A DNA stretch of 64,000 nt, taken from Bacillota bacterium (GTDB taxonomy: Bacteria; Bacillota; Clostridia; Christensenellales; SZUA-584). The stretch lies in assembly GCA_023412005.1 (NCBI GenBank), contig JAEYOE010000027.1, positions 1 through 64,000 of the forward strand, written 5' to 3'. This document shows, piece by piece, positions 33,915-42,145 of the stretch. The notes under the pieces are model-generated. The model made no database searches and was not told the DNA's origin. It worked only from the letters and a program-made list of their open reading frames with translations. Position 1 is the stretch's first letter, and each line of letters begins with the position of its first letter. The position numbers were made by a program, and so were the translations under genes.

Positions 33915-35237
33915 TCACATCCCAACTCCGAAATAAATGAACCCCCTTTTTTCAACATCAGAGCGATTAAAGATATTACGCAGGTCAAAGAGGACGGGTT
34001 CTTTCATTAACTCATAGATTCTAACGAAGTCCATTTTTTTAAATTGAGCCCAGTCCGTAATAATAACCAGCGCATCGGTGCCACTCGCTGCATCATATTC
34101 ACTCTCGCAAAACTCTATGCTTTCCATTAAGGGGCTCAGCCTCCATTCTGCCTCTTTTTGACCGCATGGATCAAATAATCTAAGCCGGGCACCGCGGCTG
34201 ATCAGCTCTTGGATAATTGTTAATGACGGGGCCTCTCTCATGTCATCTGTCTCAGCCTTATATGTCAGCCCAAGGATTCCGATCGATTTACCGTCAAGGT
34301 TCTCCAAAACATCTGATATTTTGTCTGCGATCCATAGCTTTTGTCTTTCATTTGCATCAATTGTTTGTTGAATTAACGAAAGATTTACACCATGCTCCAT
34401 TCCAATCTTAACAATGGCTCTTGTATCTTTTGGAAAGCAGCTGCCACCATAGCCCGGTCCCGGTTTCAAAAATCCACTTCCAATTCGCTTATCCATTCCA
34501 ATTCCCAAGCATAACTGCCCAACATCAGCCCCAGCCTTTTCACAAACCTGAGCCATTTCATTAATATATGTTACCTTCATTGCTAAAAAGGCATTAGACG
34601 CATATTTAATTAATTCCGCTGTTTGAATATTTGTAAAAAGAAACGGAACTCCTTTCATATATTGTTCTTTATACACGTCTATCATGAGTTCTCTCGCCTG
34701 TGATGATTCAACTCCAACAACGATACGGTCAGGGTTTAGAAAATCATCAATAGCAGACCCTTCCCGTAAGAATTCAGGATTGGATACGATATCGAAGGAG
34801 CAGTTTACCCCCTTTTCTTTAAGCATCTGGCTGATGGTATCTTTTATGCGTTGTCCAGTGTTCACAGGAACAGTAGACTTCGTAATGATGAGTTTGTATT
34901 CTTCCATATAACGGCCGATATCCTCACTCACTTGAAGTACGTGCTGAATATCTGCGCTGCCATCCTCCATAGGAGGTGTTCCAACTGCAATATATAGGAT
35001 TTTACTCGCTTTAACCGCTTCATTTGTATTTGTCGTAAACCTAAGCCTGTTTACCTCAAGATTATGCTTAACTTTTTTCTCTAACCCATATTCATATATT
35101 GATACATTTCCCTGATTCAACTGTTCTATCTTATCTTTGTTGCTATCGACGCATATTACGGTATTTCCCATATCAGCAAGGCATGCTCCGACAACAAGGC
35201 CAACATACCCTGAACCAATTACTGTTATATTGTGCAT
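33915..35237 (-). CDS. UDP-glucose 6-dehydrogenase (YtcA/TuaD-like)
   Basis: This 440-residue enzyme oxidises UDP-glucose twice with NAD+ to UDP-glucuronate. N-terminal Rossmann domain with GSGYVGLVVGACLADMG, the middle NPEFLREGSAIDDFLNPDR, and the catalytic cysteine in GPGYGGSCFPKDTRA, all as in the family; the C-terminal domain (about 310-440) is complete. The ATG at 35237 follows AAAGGGAG. It is the most upstream gene of the coat block and provides substrate for the epimerase at the far end. Bacillus ytcA is the functional analogue; capsule or teichuronic acid use cannot be ruled out. Confidence 0.92.
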   Translation of the reverse strand: MHNITVIGSGYVGLVVGACLADMGNTVICVDSNKDKIEQLNQGNVSIYEYGLEKKVKHNLEVNRLRFTTNTNEAVKASKILYIAVGTPPMEDGSADIQHVLQVSEDIGRYMEEYKLIITKSTVPVNTGQRIKDTISQMLKEKGVNCSFDIVSNPEFLREGSAIDDFLNPDRIVVGVESSQARELMIDVYKEQYMKGVPFLFTNIQTAELIKYASNAFLAMKVTYINEMAQVCEKAGADVGQLCLGIGMDKRIGSGFLKPGPGYGGSCFPKDTRAIVKIGMEHGVNLSLIQQTIDANERQKLWIADKISDVLENLDGKSIGILGLTYKAETDDMREAPSLTIIQELISRGARLRLFDPCGQKEAEWRLSPLMESIEFCESEYDAASGTDALVIITDWAQFKKMDFVRIYELMKEPVLFDLRNIFNRSDVEKRGFIYFGVGM

Positions 35238-35695
35238 TTTTCAAGCTCCCTTTACCTCCAAACAACAAAATACATTAAATTAGTGTTGTTGAATTATAGT
35301 AGATATATACTCAACAATAATATATTCCTAAAATACTTTAGCAGTGCTAACTCGCGGGTATGGCATATAGGAAAATAAAAATAAGGTTTGGTATGGCATA
35401 ACCAATTAAGGGTCTTTTTCTATATTAATATAACTGCTTAAACAAATAATCGATCCGGAACAAAAGTATATTTGATGCATATAGTAAACCATGGAATTCA
35501 CACTTCCATTTCACCAAACAGTGTTACGCCTCATCTGGGCCGTCTTGGAATTGACGGCCTTTTCTTCCGGGGTTCGGCTTCTAAGGTTTCCGCCATGACG
35601 TTCAATCGGTTTTAAAAACACCTGTTCTGAGCACAGACACACAATCTTGTTAACTTGAATATTTATAAATTAAAGTAATACTTAGGCGGTTTTAT
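35238..35695. other. Divergent intergenic region
   Basis: About 460 AT-rich bases between the coat block and the DUF4474 gene, with room for promoters on both sides. A plus-strand terminator-like hairpin lies at 35538-35566 although no plus-strand gene precedes it, so it may be a relic or end an unrecognised small transcript. Confidence 0.5.
35538..35566 (+). terminator. Orphan terminator-like hairpin
   Basis: GGCCGTC (35538-35544) and GACGGCC (35553-35559) form a perfect stem with an 8-base loop, then TTTTCTT. Confidence 0.6.
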
Positions 35696-36721
35696 ATGTT
35701 TTATGTTATATTAGATTCTATTAATAACGCCGTCAATGACGCTGCACTCAACGATGGCATTTACAAAATACTGTTCTTTTCATTGCTGGGGATTATCATA
35801 TTGTCTGGTGCAGCATTGCTGATTTATAAAAACAGAACACGAATCTCTTTGTTTTTTACTCATGCGTTTTCAGTGCTAAAAAGATATACATCAAAAGCGT
35901 ACGTTGGGTTAAAGGGGCTATTAACCGGCCCAATAGCGGGTTTTGTCTATTCAAAAGAACAGGACATATTCTATTCCGATATGCACGCGTGGCAAAGAAG
36001 CTTTGGTTATAGCCGACTGTACGATGAGGCGGCGGCGCATTTCGCAATGATTGTCGATAGTGAACCCGTTTACTTTAATTATGATAATAAAAGGTGGTTA
36101 ATTGAATTCTGGAAAGGGCAATATGGAATGACAACGGGGTGTGAAGTCGGTATCTACTATACAAAACGCCCTGATTTTATAATCCCAGGCATTATAAACG
36201 AGACTTTCTATGAATGTGCCAGCGATGATAATATGCTTTTTATCTCTTATTCTTTATATAAAAAAGGCCGCGAATTGTTCAGTAGAAAAGGTAAGCATTG
36301 GTGGCTGACAGGTTTCAAGCTGGGTGAATTTTCCTATCCTTCAGAGCTCACAATGTTCATTTCGCTTACATTAAAAGATGAAGCTATGCTGCATGCTTTT
36401 ATTGAAGGAATCGGCCGTACAGGTTACTCGGAAAATGAGCTCTCTGTTAAAGATAATACAATCAGTTTTATTTTTGCAACCCCACGCTCGGAGCAGCCTC
36501 ATTCTCGAACCAAAGAGATTGAAGACTTTATGCAAAAATTCAATAAACAAAACTGTGATATGTTCAGAACCTTAACCCAGGATTACAATGGTACATCTTC
36601 AAAGCTTGCCGTCCTTCGCAAGAATGACCCAGAATTGTTTAACAGCATATTGAACTTTCGCGGGTTAAAGAAGGTTTCTTACATTCATGGAATATCAAAA
36701 AAATTCAACGGAAGAATGTGA
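35696..36721 (+). CDS. DUF4474 family membrane-anchored protein
   Basis: This 341-residue protein has one membrane helix (about 27-46), a basic linker, then a domain starting near residue 95 with QDIFYSDMHAWQRSFGYSRLYDEAAA and VYFNYDNKRWLIEFWKGQYG followed by TTGCEVGIYY, the signature I associate with DUF4474. The domain is probably outside or peripheral; its role is unknown. It is followed 9 bases later by a metallophosphoesterase gene, so the two form an operon. The combination points to envelope lipid or polymer turnover, but no direct motif proves it. Confidence 0.8.
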   Translation: MFYVILDSINNAVNDAALNDGIYKILFFSLLGIIILSGAALLIYKNRTRISLFFTHAFSVLKRYTSKAYVGLKGLLTGPIAGFVYSKEQDIFYSDMHAWQRSFGYSRLYDEAAAHFAMIVDSEPVYFNYDNKRWLIEFWKGQYGMTTGCEVGIYYTKRPDFIIPGIINETFYECASDDNMLFISYSLYKKGRELFSRKGKHWWLTGFKLGEFSYPSELTMFISLTLKDEAMLHAFIEGIGRTGYSENELSVKDNTISFIFATPRSEQPHSRTKEIEDFMQKFNKQNCDMFRTLTQDYNGTSSKLAVLRKNDPELFNSILNFRGLKKVSYIHGISKKFNGRM

Positions 36722-36730
36722 CGAGCAGAA

Positions 36731-37624
36731 ATGTCAGCTTTAAAACGCCTTACGAAAATCTTTAACTCTACAAAAACAATAGATTTCGATGACTCATCGA
36801 AAATTGTATTGATGAGTGATTGCCATAGAGGTGACGGCAGCTGGACTGATGACCTGGCACGCAACGAGAATATTTACTATTCAGCGCTTAATTATTACTT
36901 TAATAATGACTACACTTATATTGAATTGGGAGATGGCGATGAGCTATGGGAAAATAAAGAGTTTTCTGTGATTGCTGAGGCACACAAAGACACCTTTGTG
37001 CTGCTGCAAAGGTTTTATTTGCATAAGCGATTTTATATGATATACGGTAATCACGACATTGTTAAAAAAAATGCGGAGTTTACTTGTAATAATCTATGCT
37101 GCTATTATGACAGTCGACTGAAAAAGAATCAGCCGTTGTTTGAGAATATCAAGCCAACCGAAGCCTTGGTGCTTCGTCATTCTCAAACCGGAAACTCAAT
37201 ATTTTTAATTCACGGACATCAGGTGGACTTCGTAAATTTCAGGCTATGGCGACTTGCAAGATTTCTGGTTCGTCATTTTTGGAGGCGTCTCGAAGCCTTT
37301 GGGGTTAACGATCCAACAAGCCCTGCAAAGAATAACAGCAAAAAATCATCGGTAGAGTCAGTTCTCTCAAATTGGGCAAAAAACGAAAGACATATGCTGA
37401 TTGCCGGACATACACACAGGCCGGTATTCCCCAATCTTGGAGAACCTTTATATTTTAACGATGGCAGCTGTGTTCATCCTCATTGCGCAACAGCCATTGA
37501 GATTGCTTCAGGATACATTACACTGTTTAAATGGTGCATCGGGACCATGCATGATGGTATTTTAGCAGTGAAAAAAGAAGCCATAGCTGGCCCAGTAAAA
37601 TTACAGGACTTTTTTAAGCTGTAA
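36731..37624 (+). CDS. Metallophosphoesterase
   Basis: This 297-residue calcineurin-like phosphoesterase carries the full metal-site series: LMSDCHRGDG, ELGDGDEL (with GD(G) in place of the usual GDxxD), YGNHD, the histidine in FLIHGHQ and AGHTHRP. It resembles the UDP-2,3-diacylglucosamine hydrolase (LpxH-like) branch, found also in Gram-positives that lack lipid A. No signal peptide, so cytosolic. It is likely co-expressed with the DUF4474 gene. A nucleotide- or lipid-linked phosphodiester is the probable substrate class. Confidence 0.88.
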   Translation: MSALKRLTKIFNSTKTIDFDDSSKIVLMSDCHRGDGSWTDDLARNENIYYSALNYYFNNDYTYIELGDGDELWENKEFSVIAEAHKDTFVLLQRFYLHKRFYMIYGNHDIVKKNAEFTCNNLCCYYDSRLKKNQPLFENIKPTEALVLRHSQTGNSIFLIHGHQVDFVNFRLWRLARFLVRHFWRRLEAFGVNDPTSPAKNNSKKSSVESVLSNWAKNERHMLIAGHTHRPVFPNLGEPLYFNDGSCVHPHCATAIEIASGYITLFKWCIGTMHDGILAVKKEAIAGPVKLQDFFKL

Positions 37625-37941
37625 ATTCTTTTAACATAATCTTCGTATCCCATACTCGAGGGGCCTTTACAGAAGTGCGGAGCCAATCTCTCATGCACAT
37701 ATATTCATATCTTTTATTTGGAGTTATTAATCATTTATGCCGTTTTACTCTATTTCCAATACCTTTGTTTAACCTCATTCTTTAGCGTTAAAATCAACAC
37801 ACTATAGGATAAAGATCAATTGTTTGCTACATTTCTTCATCTATAATCAAGTATTTATTCAATGCATATTTAGTAACAGATTATATAAATCGTAATATCA
37901 TAATATTGAACAAAAGAATCTTTAAAAAGGAGGTTCGATCA
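37625..37941. other. Intergenic, no gene seen
   Basis: About 317 AT-rich bases. No frame with a ribosome site, no strong hairpin. It presumably carries the promoter of the cysteine-rich gene. Confidence 0.5.
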
Positions 37942-38178
37942 ATGGAAAAATTCGAAAGCTGTGGCCTATTTGAAGAATTAGAGGAGCACGAAGATGAAGT
38001 TATAAGCGTTTGCGTAGACGATTGCAGATTTACTGGATTACTGTGCTCGGTGCGTTGCGATTTCATAAAATTGATAACGCATAGAAACTGCTGTCCCTGC
38101 CGGAGCATATTCGGTAACGTGACACTTATCCCGATTCATAAAATAGATGCCGTCACGTTCTGTGAAACGGGCTGCTAA
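37942..38178 (+). CDS. Cysteine-rich 78-residue protein
   Basis: ATG at 37942 follows AAAAAGGAGG with 9-base spacing. The product has ten cysteines among 78 residues: one at SCG, then VCVDDC, LLCSVRC, NCCPC and FCETGC. Alternating hydrophobics (VISVCVDDCRFTGLLCSV, then VTLIPIHKIDAVTF) suggest an LSm-like small barrel such as seen in some spore-surface proteins. Cysteine content fits either metal binding or disulfide cross-linking in a coat. A strong terminator follows. I do not know the family. Confidence 0.7.
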   Translation: MEKFESCGLFEELEEHEDEVISVCVDDCRFTGLLCSVRCDFIKLITHRNCCPCRSIFGNVTLIPIHKIDAVTFCETGC

Positions 38179-38196
38179 ACAATAAAAAATAATTAT

Positions 38197-38239
38197 GGGG
38201 AAGGCGTCAAGAATAAAAACAGCAATGCCTTCCCCTTTT
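38197..38239 (+). terminator. Terminator of the cysteine-rich gene
   Basis: GGGGAAGGC (38197-38205) and GCCTTCCCC (38227-38235) are exact reverse complements, followed by TTTT. Confidence 0.88.
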
Positions 38240-38364
38240 CTAGTTCTATCGGTGTATTATTCTGCATGTTCCCGGGGGATCCGTTAACGAAAATACTTTG
38301 TTAATAAGATAGTGAAAATTATATTTGCTCAAAGCCAAATGAATCATTTGGTGTATAACCGCCG

Positions 38365-38526
38365 TTAATATATTGTTACACAGGGATGCCATAAATGCAT
38401 ATGCTTGACTTTGAAGGACAAACGTCTGTAAATGACGGCCATCGTCATCATTATTCTGCCTAAGTGAAGATTATCCAGGCCATACTCACAGCCGATTCTC
38501 GGCCCTAGACCTTTTGTTACATTCAT
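38365..38526 (-). CDS. Possible 53-residue protein
   Basis: On the minus strand ATG at 38526 follows AGGAGG with 7-base spacing, and the frame runs 53 codons to TAA. The product starts MNVTKGLGPRIGCEYGLDN and is moderately basic with several Met and His. No family is recognised. The perfect ribosome site is the only positive evidence. Its position directly upstream of nothing else on that strand argues for a stand-alone small gene or a remnant. Confidence 0.4.
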   Translation of the reverse strand: MNVTKGLGPRIGCEYGLDNLHLGRIMMTMAVIYRRLSFKVKHMHLWHPCVTIY

Positions 38527-38572
38527 TTCAACGCCTCCTATGTTTATTCAATAAAAGTGCTGAAATAAAAAA

Positions 38573-38660
38573 CAAATCCGAACGCCTCTCCTAGCAGAGT
38601 GGGGTTCGAATTTGTATCTTTTGTCTAAAATCAACGAGATTGATACAATTTAACGGTTAC
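38573..38660. repeat. Dispersed ~87-bp repeat, copy 2
   Basis: Same orientation and layout as 24261-24346: CAAATCCGAACGCCTCTCC, arm GGTTCGAATTTG, TTTTGTCTAAAAT and GAGATTGATACAATTTAA. The first part folds into a hairpin. Confidence 0.85.
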
Positions 38661-38734
38661 CCGGTTTTAGTGAAAGAGGGGGTGCATTTTCAGAGAGGGG
38701 GGTGCAAGAAACTCATTCAGTGTCCCATTCCCAA

Positions 38735-39259
38735 TCATGTTGTTTGCAAGTTTTTAATTCTATCTGTACCACGCTCTTTTAATAAAGTTCTAACACTAAT
38801 TCCTGACTTGTTTACAATATCAATGTTGTAATGCTCAGATATTAAATCCTCAATCAACTTCATTCCTTCATCTGTTTGGCGTTTTAAAAGTTCTAAACAA
38901 ACAGTGAATAGAGCTGTGTTTTTATATTTTTTATCTGTATGATCTAAATCAACCCCATGATGAATTAATAGCTTGGCAATTTCAATTCCGCCTTCAATGT
39001 TTATATTCGCTGCAAGAAAATGCAATTCATTAAACCCCCCATTTGAAATTACGTTTACTTTTGCTCCTTCCAGCAGGAGATATTTGGCTATGTCAAATTT
39101 TCTGCTGCCCAGTGCTTTCTCCAATAAACTAATCCCTCTAGCGTCAATATTATTAATAACATCACTCAAGTTCTGAGATTCTATATTGAGCTTATTCGTA
39201 AAATCGTCCATCGTACCGAACTCAATTACCGTACCATAATCTGCTTTTTTTAAGTCCAT
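38735..39259 (-). CDS. Ankyrin-repeat protein
   Basis: This 174-residue soluble protein has three to four ankyrin repeats from about residue 38: ARGISLLEKALGSRKFDIAKYLLLEGAKVN, GFNELHFLAANI...IAKLLIHHGVDLD and NTALFTVCLELL. Ankyrin domains mediate protein binding; solitary small ones in bacteria often act as immunity or regulatory partners, but no toxin gene is adjacent. The gene is AT-rich like its surroundings. AAGGAG stands upstream. Confidence 0.83.
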   Translation of the reverse strand: MDLKKADYGTVIEFGTMDDFTNKLNIESQNLSDVINNIDARGISLLEKALGSRKFDIAKYLLLEGAKVNVISNGGFNELHFLAANINIEGGIEIAKLLIHHGVDLDHTDKKYKNTALFTVCLELLKRQTDEGMKLIEDLISEHYNIDIVNKSGISVRTLLKERGTDRIKNLQTT

Positions 39260-39301
39260 TTTAAACTCCTTTTTTGCTTAATTTACTCCACTATAATACC
39301 T

Positions 39302-39343
39302 ATAAAAAAAGCAGCTTGCCATTGTATCAATAACAAGCTGCTT
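39302..39343 (-). terminator. Terminator of tRNA-Glu
   Basis: AAGCAGCTTG (39309-39318) and CAAGCTGCTT (39334-39343) are exact reverse complements; the minus strand then has a run of seven Ts. The loop region contains ATTG-ATA-CAAT, a mini-hairpin also seen near 27015 and in the 87-bp dispersed repeats. Confidence 0.88.
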
Positions 39344-39346
39344 ATT

Positions 39347-39421
39347 TGGTACCTCCTAGGGGAATCGAACCCCTGTTACCGCCGTGAGAGGGCGGTGTCT
39401 TGACCGCTTGACCAAGGAGGC
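39347..39421 (-). tRNA. tRNA-Glu (CTC), CCA encoded
   Basis: The minus strand folds as a complete cloverleaf. Acceptor GCCTCCT/AGGAGGT (G1-U72), D arm TTGGTCAAGCGGTCAAGAC, anticodon loop CTCTCAC with anticodon CTC, T arm AGGGGTTCGATTCCCCT, discriminator A and genomic CCA. The D-arm sequence is the glutamate type. Codon read is GAG. Confidence 0.95.
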
Positions 39422-39515
39422 GTGTTGCGAAAATTATTCTAACAGAAACGCGGCGATTAGGCAACCCCTATTTTTACCCCTGTTTTTACTTAACCGCCGC
39501 GCGTCCGTCAGAATA

Positions 39516-41003
39516 TCAATTTAGGAGATCAGCGAGTTTGCTTTGAGCTCTGTCATCTGCCATATTATACGACAGCCATCCGGAATCACGGCATTCAAAC
39601 ATATCTAGCCTCAGCTGTGCATGTTCCCGCGCCTTAGCGTCCATCAGCTCAGGGTTCGCAATCAAAAAGTCGCACGTATCGGCCAGCGCATCCCCGGGCA
39701 GCGAGAGCAGATACTCGGTATCAATCTTGCCCGTCTTCTCATAGCGGCTGAAATTCTCCCCCGACACATACCGTTCCGGGTTCACCACGGCCAGCGTGCA
39801 AAGATAAATCAGCGCCGCCGCGGCGAAGCACCGCACCAGCTTCACCCGTTCTGAGAAGATGCGCGCGAGCATCACAATGTTCAGCACCACCAGCAGCAGC
39901 ATGAACGAGTGCGAAACAAACCGCGCAACGGTATCTCCGAACGACGCGACATAGCACGCCATACGCAAGTGTGCCGACGCGAGAATCACGAAATTGAACG
40001 CGACCAGCAGCACATACAGCGCCTTTAAGTACGGCGGCGTTGCCCCGTCCTTTTGCTGTGTGCTGTGCATCGCAATCACAATCAGTACGAAATTGAAGCA
40101 CGTTATAAACATCATTTCCCCGAAGCCGCGCACCGCGTATGCCGCGCTGGTGAGCCCGAGCACCGAGGTAATCGTCTCCTGCGGCGAAAAGAAATACCCG
40201 AACTGCACACCCGCAAACAGCACATACACCGCTGCCACCATCGTGAGCGCGATACCCGTGGTTACAGCCGGAATCGGACGTTTGGTGATGGTTAACGCTT
40301 GCCTTGGCCCTGTGCACTCGGGTTCCAGCGCCGTAGCCGCAGGCCCCATAATCAGCGACGCACCGAGAAAAAACATAAACACATAGAGGAAAACATCACC
40401 GAGTGCAAGGCTATCAATGAACCGTTCCAGCATATTGGATACATTCGCATCCGCGCCCACCAGCAGCGGCACCACAATGAGCAGCAAAATAACGCCGATG
40501 CCCACACCAATCAACGCGCCGCCCTTTTTGCGGCCCTTAAGCAGTGTGCTGATGCCGTCGCCCACAAAGCGGACAAAACCGAAGAGATAACGATTAATGC
40601 CGGTGAACACCAAATCGACGATGAAGCTGATTTCATCCCAGCGGTTCAGCGCATTGCCCGAAAGCACCGTATACTGCACGATCATCACGGCAAAAATAGC
40701 AAGAATGCTGAACATATGGATGAACGAGCTGGTTAAAAACAGAGAGAGACTGAGCAGCACAACGGGCATGGTGAAAATATACAACAGCTTTTCCTGCCGG
40801 AACGGCACGGCAAAAATCGATTGACGATTGACTGCCGCATATGCGTAGATGAGAAGGAAGAAGATCGTGAGATTGAGCCCGAGGCTCTGGTTCACAAAGA
40901 TGGCCGCAAAGATAATGCCGAACACGGCAGTGCTTATGAGCAGCCGGGGGCTGGCCTTGCGCCTTCGGGGCTCGCGTGCTTCGGGAGCTGGCGAGCCGTT
41001 CAT
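39516..41003 (-). CDS. DUF4173 polytopic membrane protein
   Basis: This 495-residue protein has about twelve hydrophobic helices from residue 22 on, then a soluble C-terminal tail of about 90 residues with short helical repeats (DTEYLLSLPGDALADTCDFL). The segment AYAVRGFGEMMFITCFNFVLI and preceding FFSPQETITS match what I know of DUF4173 proteins. Function is unknown. Its ATG overlaps the stop of a 39-codon upstream ORF as ATGA, so translation is coupled. A Pro/Arg-rich hydrophilic leader precedes the first helix. Confidence 0.83.
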   Translation of the reverse strand: MNGSPAPEAREPRRRKASPRLLISTAVFGIIFAAIFVNQSLGLNLTIFFLLIYAYAAVNRQSIFAVPFRQEKLLYIFTMPVVLLSLSLFLTSSFIHMFSILAIFAVMIVQYTVLSGNALNRWDEISFIVDLVFTGINRYLFGFVRFVGDGISTLLKGRKKGGALIGVGIGVILLLIVVPLLVGADANVSNMLERFIDSLALGDVFLYVFMFFLGASLIMGPAATALEPECTGPRQALTITKRPIPAVTTGIALTMVAAVYVLFAGVQFGYFFSPQETITSVLGLTSAAYAVRGFGEMMFITCFNFVLIVIAMHSTQQKDGATPPYLKALYVLLVAFNFVILASAHLRMACYVASFGDTVARFVSHSFMLLLVVLNIVMLARIFSERVKLVRCFAAAALIYLCTLAVVNPERYVSGENFSRYEKTGKIDTEYLLSLPGDALADTCDFLIANPELMDAKAREHAQLRLDMFECRDSGWLSYNMADDRAQSKLADLLN

Positions 41004-41119
41004 GACTTTTTACCCTCTTTGCTCTTTTTGGGTTTTGCCAACGTCTGCGGTTTATCGGGTTTCTTTTCCGGCTGGCTTTTTTCTATGAAGTATTCTAACA
41101 AATAGCGATTGTCGGTCAT
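41000..41119 (-). CDS. 39-residue ORF coupled to the DUF4173 gene
   Basis: ATG at 41119 follows AAGGAGG and the frame of 39 codons ends in TGA overlapping the next ATG (ATGA). The product begins MTDNRYLLEYFIEKSQPEKK and is then Lys/Pro-rich to the end (KKSKEGKKS). It has no membrane segment. A strong ribosome site plus stop-start overlap argue that it is translated and sets the level of the membrane protein, or is a small cytosolic partner of it. Confidence 0.65.
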   Translation of the reverse strand: MTDNRYLLEYFIEKSQPEKKPDKPQTLAKPKKSKEGKKS

Positions 41120-41353
41120 ATGCAAAAATCCTCCTTGAATGAATCATTCTTTTCAAGGAGATGGTAGCACGCCGCATACCGCATGTCAATTATTTTTTAT
41201 TGTTTTTCAATAATTATTTTTTGTTACTCCGAAAATCCATCTGTCTTTACAGGAAATAATTCTTTTGAAAGGGTCAATATCCTTCCCTCGTTCGAAGATT
41301 CTTGTTACATGATAAAAAAGATTCCTGTACCCCGGAGGGGTACAAAGCGCCAC

Positions 41354-41607
41354 GGAACGACACAGAGGTCGTTCCCTACGTTCGAAGCATTCTTTCTACA
41401 TAAAAAAAGTATTCCTGTAACCTAAGAGAAACACAACGCAAATTGCGGCAAACGCCGCCAAAGGACTCTTTTTTAAATATCTATGAGCGTTTCAAAATTC
41501 ACAAATTCAAAAAAAGAGATTCCTGTACCCCATGAGAAATGCAATGCACATCGCGGCAAACGCCGCCAAAGGACTCTTTTTTTAATGTCTATGAGCGTTT
41601 CACTCTG
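41354..41607. repeat. Composite palindromic repeat region
   Basis: It starts with the palindrome GGAACGACACAGAGGTCGTTCC (41354-41375; relatives at 60065-60086 and 60327-60348), then two copies, at about 41403-41493 and 41512-41607, of a unit containing GCGGCAAACGCCGCCAAAGG and ACTCTTTTTTTAA..CTATGAGCGTTTC; a third copy lies at 60172-60256. The whole 41120-41599 interval has no recognisable gene. Read on the minus strand, the units resemble a degenerate coding start for a signal peptide (see findings). Confidence 0.8.
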
Positions 41608-42145
41608 AAAGCGCCTTGAACAGACTTAGAAAGTCACGCTCGACATCCACCATCGGCTTATACGAAAAATCGTGCGCCATCGTGATCACGGGCGCGACAT
41701 CGCGGATATGGACCCCCGCAAGCGCTTCAAATTCATAATACAGCATCGCATCGTCAATCTCTTTGACGGCGCGCAGTTCGTCGCCGTTCATATCCTTAAG
41801 GCCGAACTTATCAAAGATGACACCGAGCACAAAATCCTCGATCTGTTCATACCCTCTCAACCGATGCTTCACCGGCCGTGTCACGTCGGAGATGTAGCTT
41901 TCCGCCGCGTCGTGCAGCAAGCAGGCCAGCCTTATGCGCCGCGACAGCCCTCTGTTGCCCGCCTCAAGTGCGCAGTTCACGGCGTGCTGCGCCACCGAGA
42001 AGAAATGACGAATATGTCCGTTCGCCCGCGTCATCAGCGAAAGCGAATGCGCTATGTCCAAAATTTCCACCTGCGCCGGCTCGATGATATACGGATCCAT
42101 GTAAATGCCGGTGTACGTCCTGATGAAATTCTTTGGTTTATCCAC
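41600..42145 (-). CDS. HD-domain phosphohydrolase (YfbR-like)
   Basis: This 181-residue metal-dependent HD-fold hydrolase has the first histidine in FSVAQHAVNC, the HD pair in LLHDAAESYISDV and a late Asp in EIDDAMLYYE. The arrangement is that of the YfbR/HDIG-type nucleotidases that dephosphorylate nucleoside monophosphates, also common on phages. GTG at 42145 follows AAGGAG at 8 bases. The overlapping 5' flank may be the 3' end of a decayed gene. Its 3' end runs into the repeat region. Confidence 0.85.
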   Translation of the reverse strand: MDKPKNFIRTYTGIYMDPYIIEPAQVEILDIAHSLSLMTRANGHIRHFFSVAQHAVNCALEAGNRGLSRRIRLACLLHDAAESYISDVTRPVKHRLRGYEQIEDFVLGVIFDKFGLKDMNGDELRAVKEIDDAMLYYEFEALAGVHIRDVAPVITMAHDFSYKPMVDVERDFLSLFKALSE

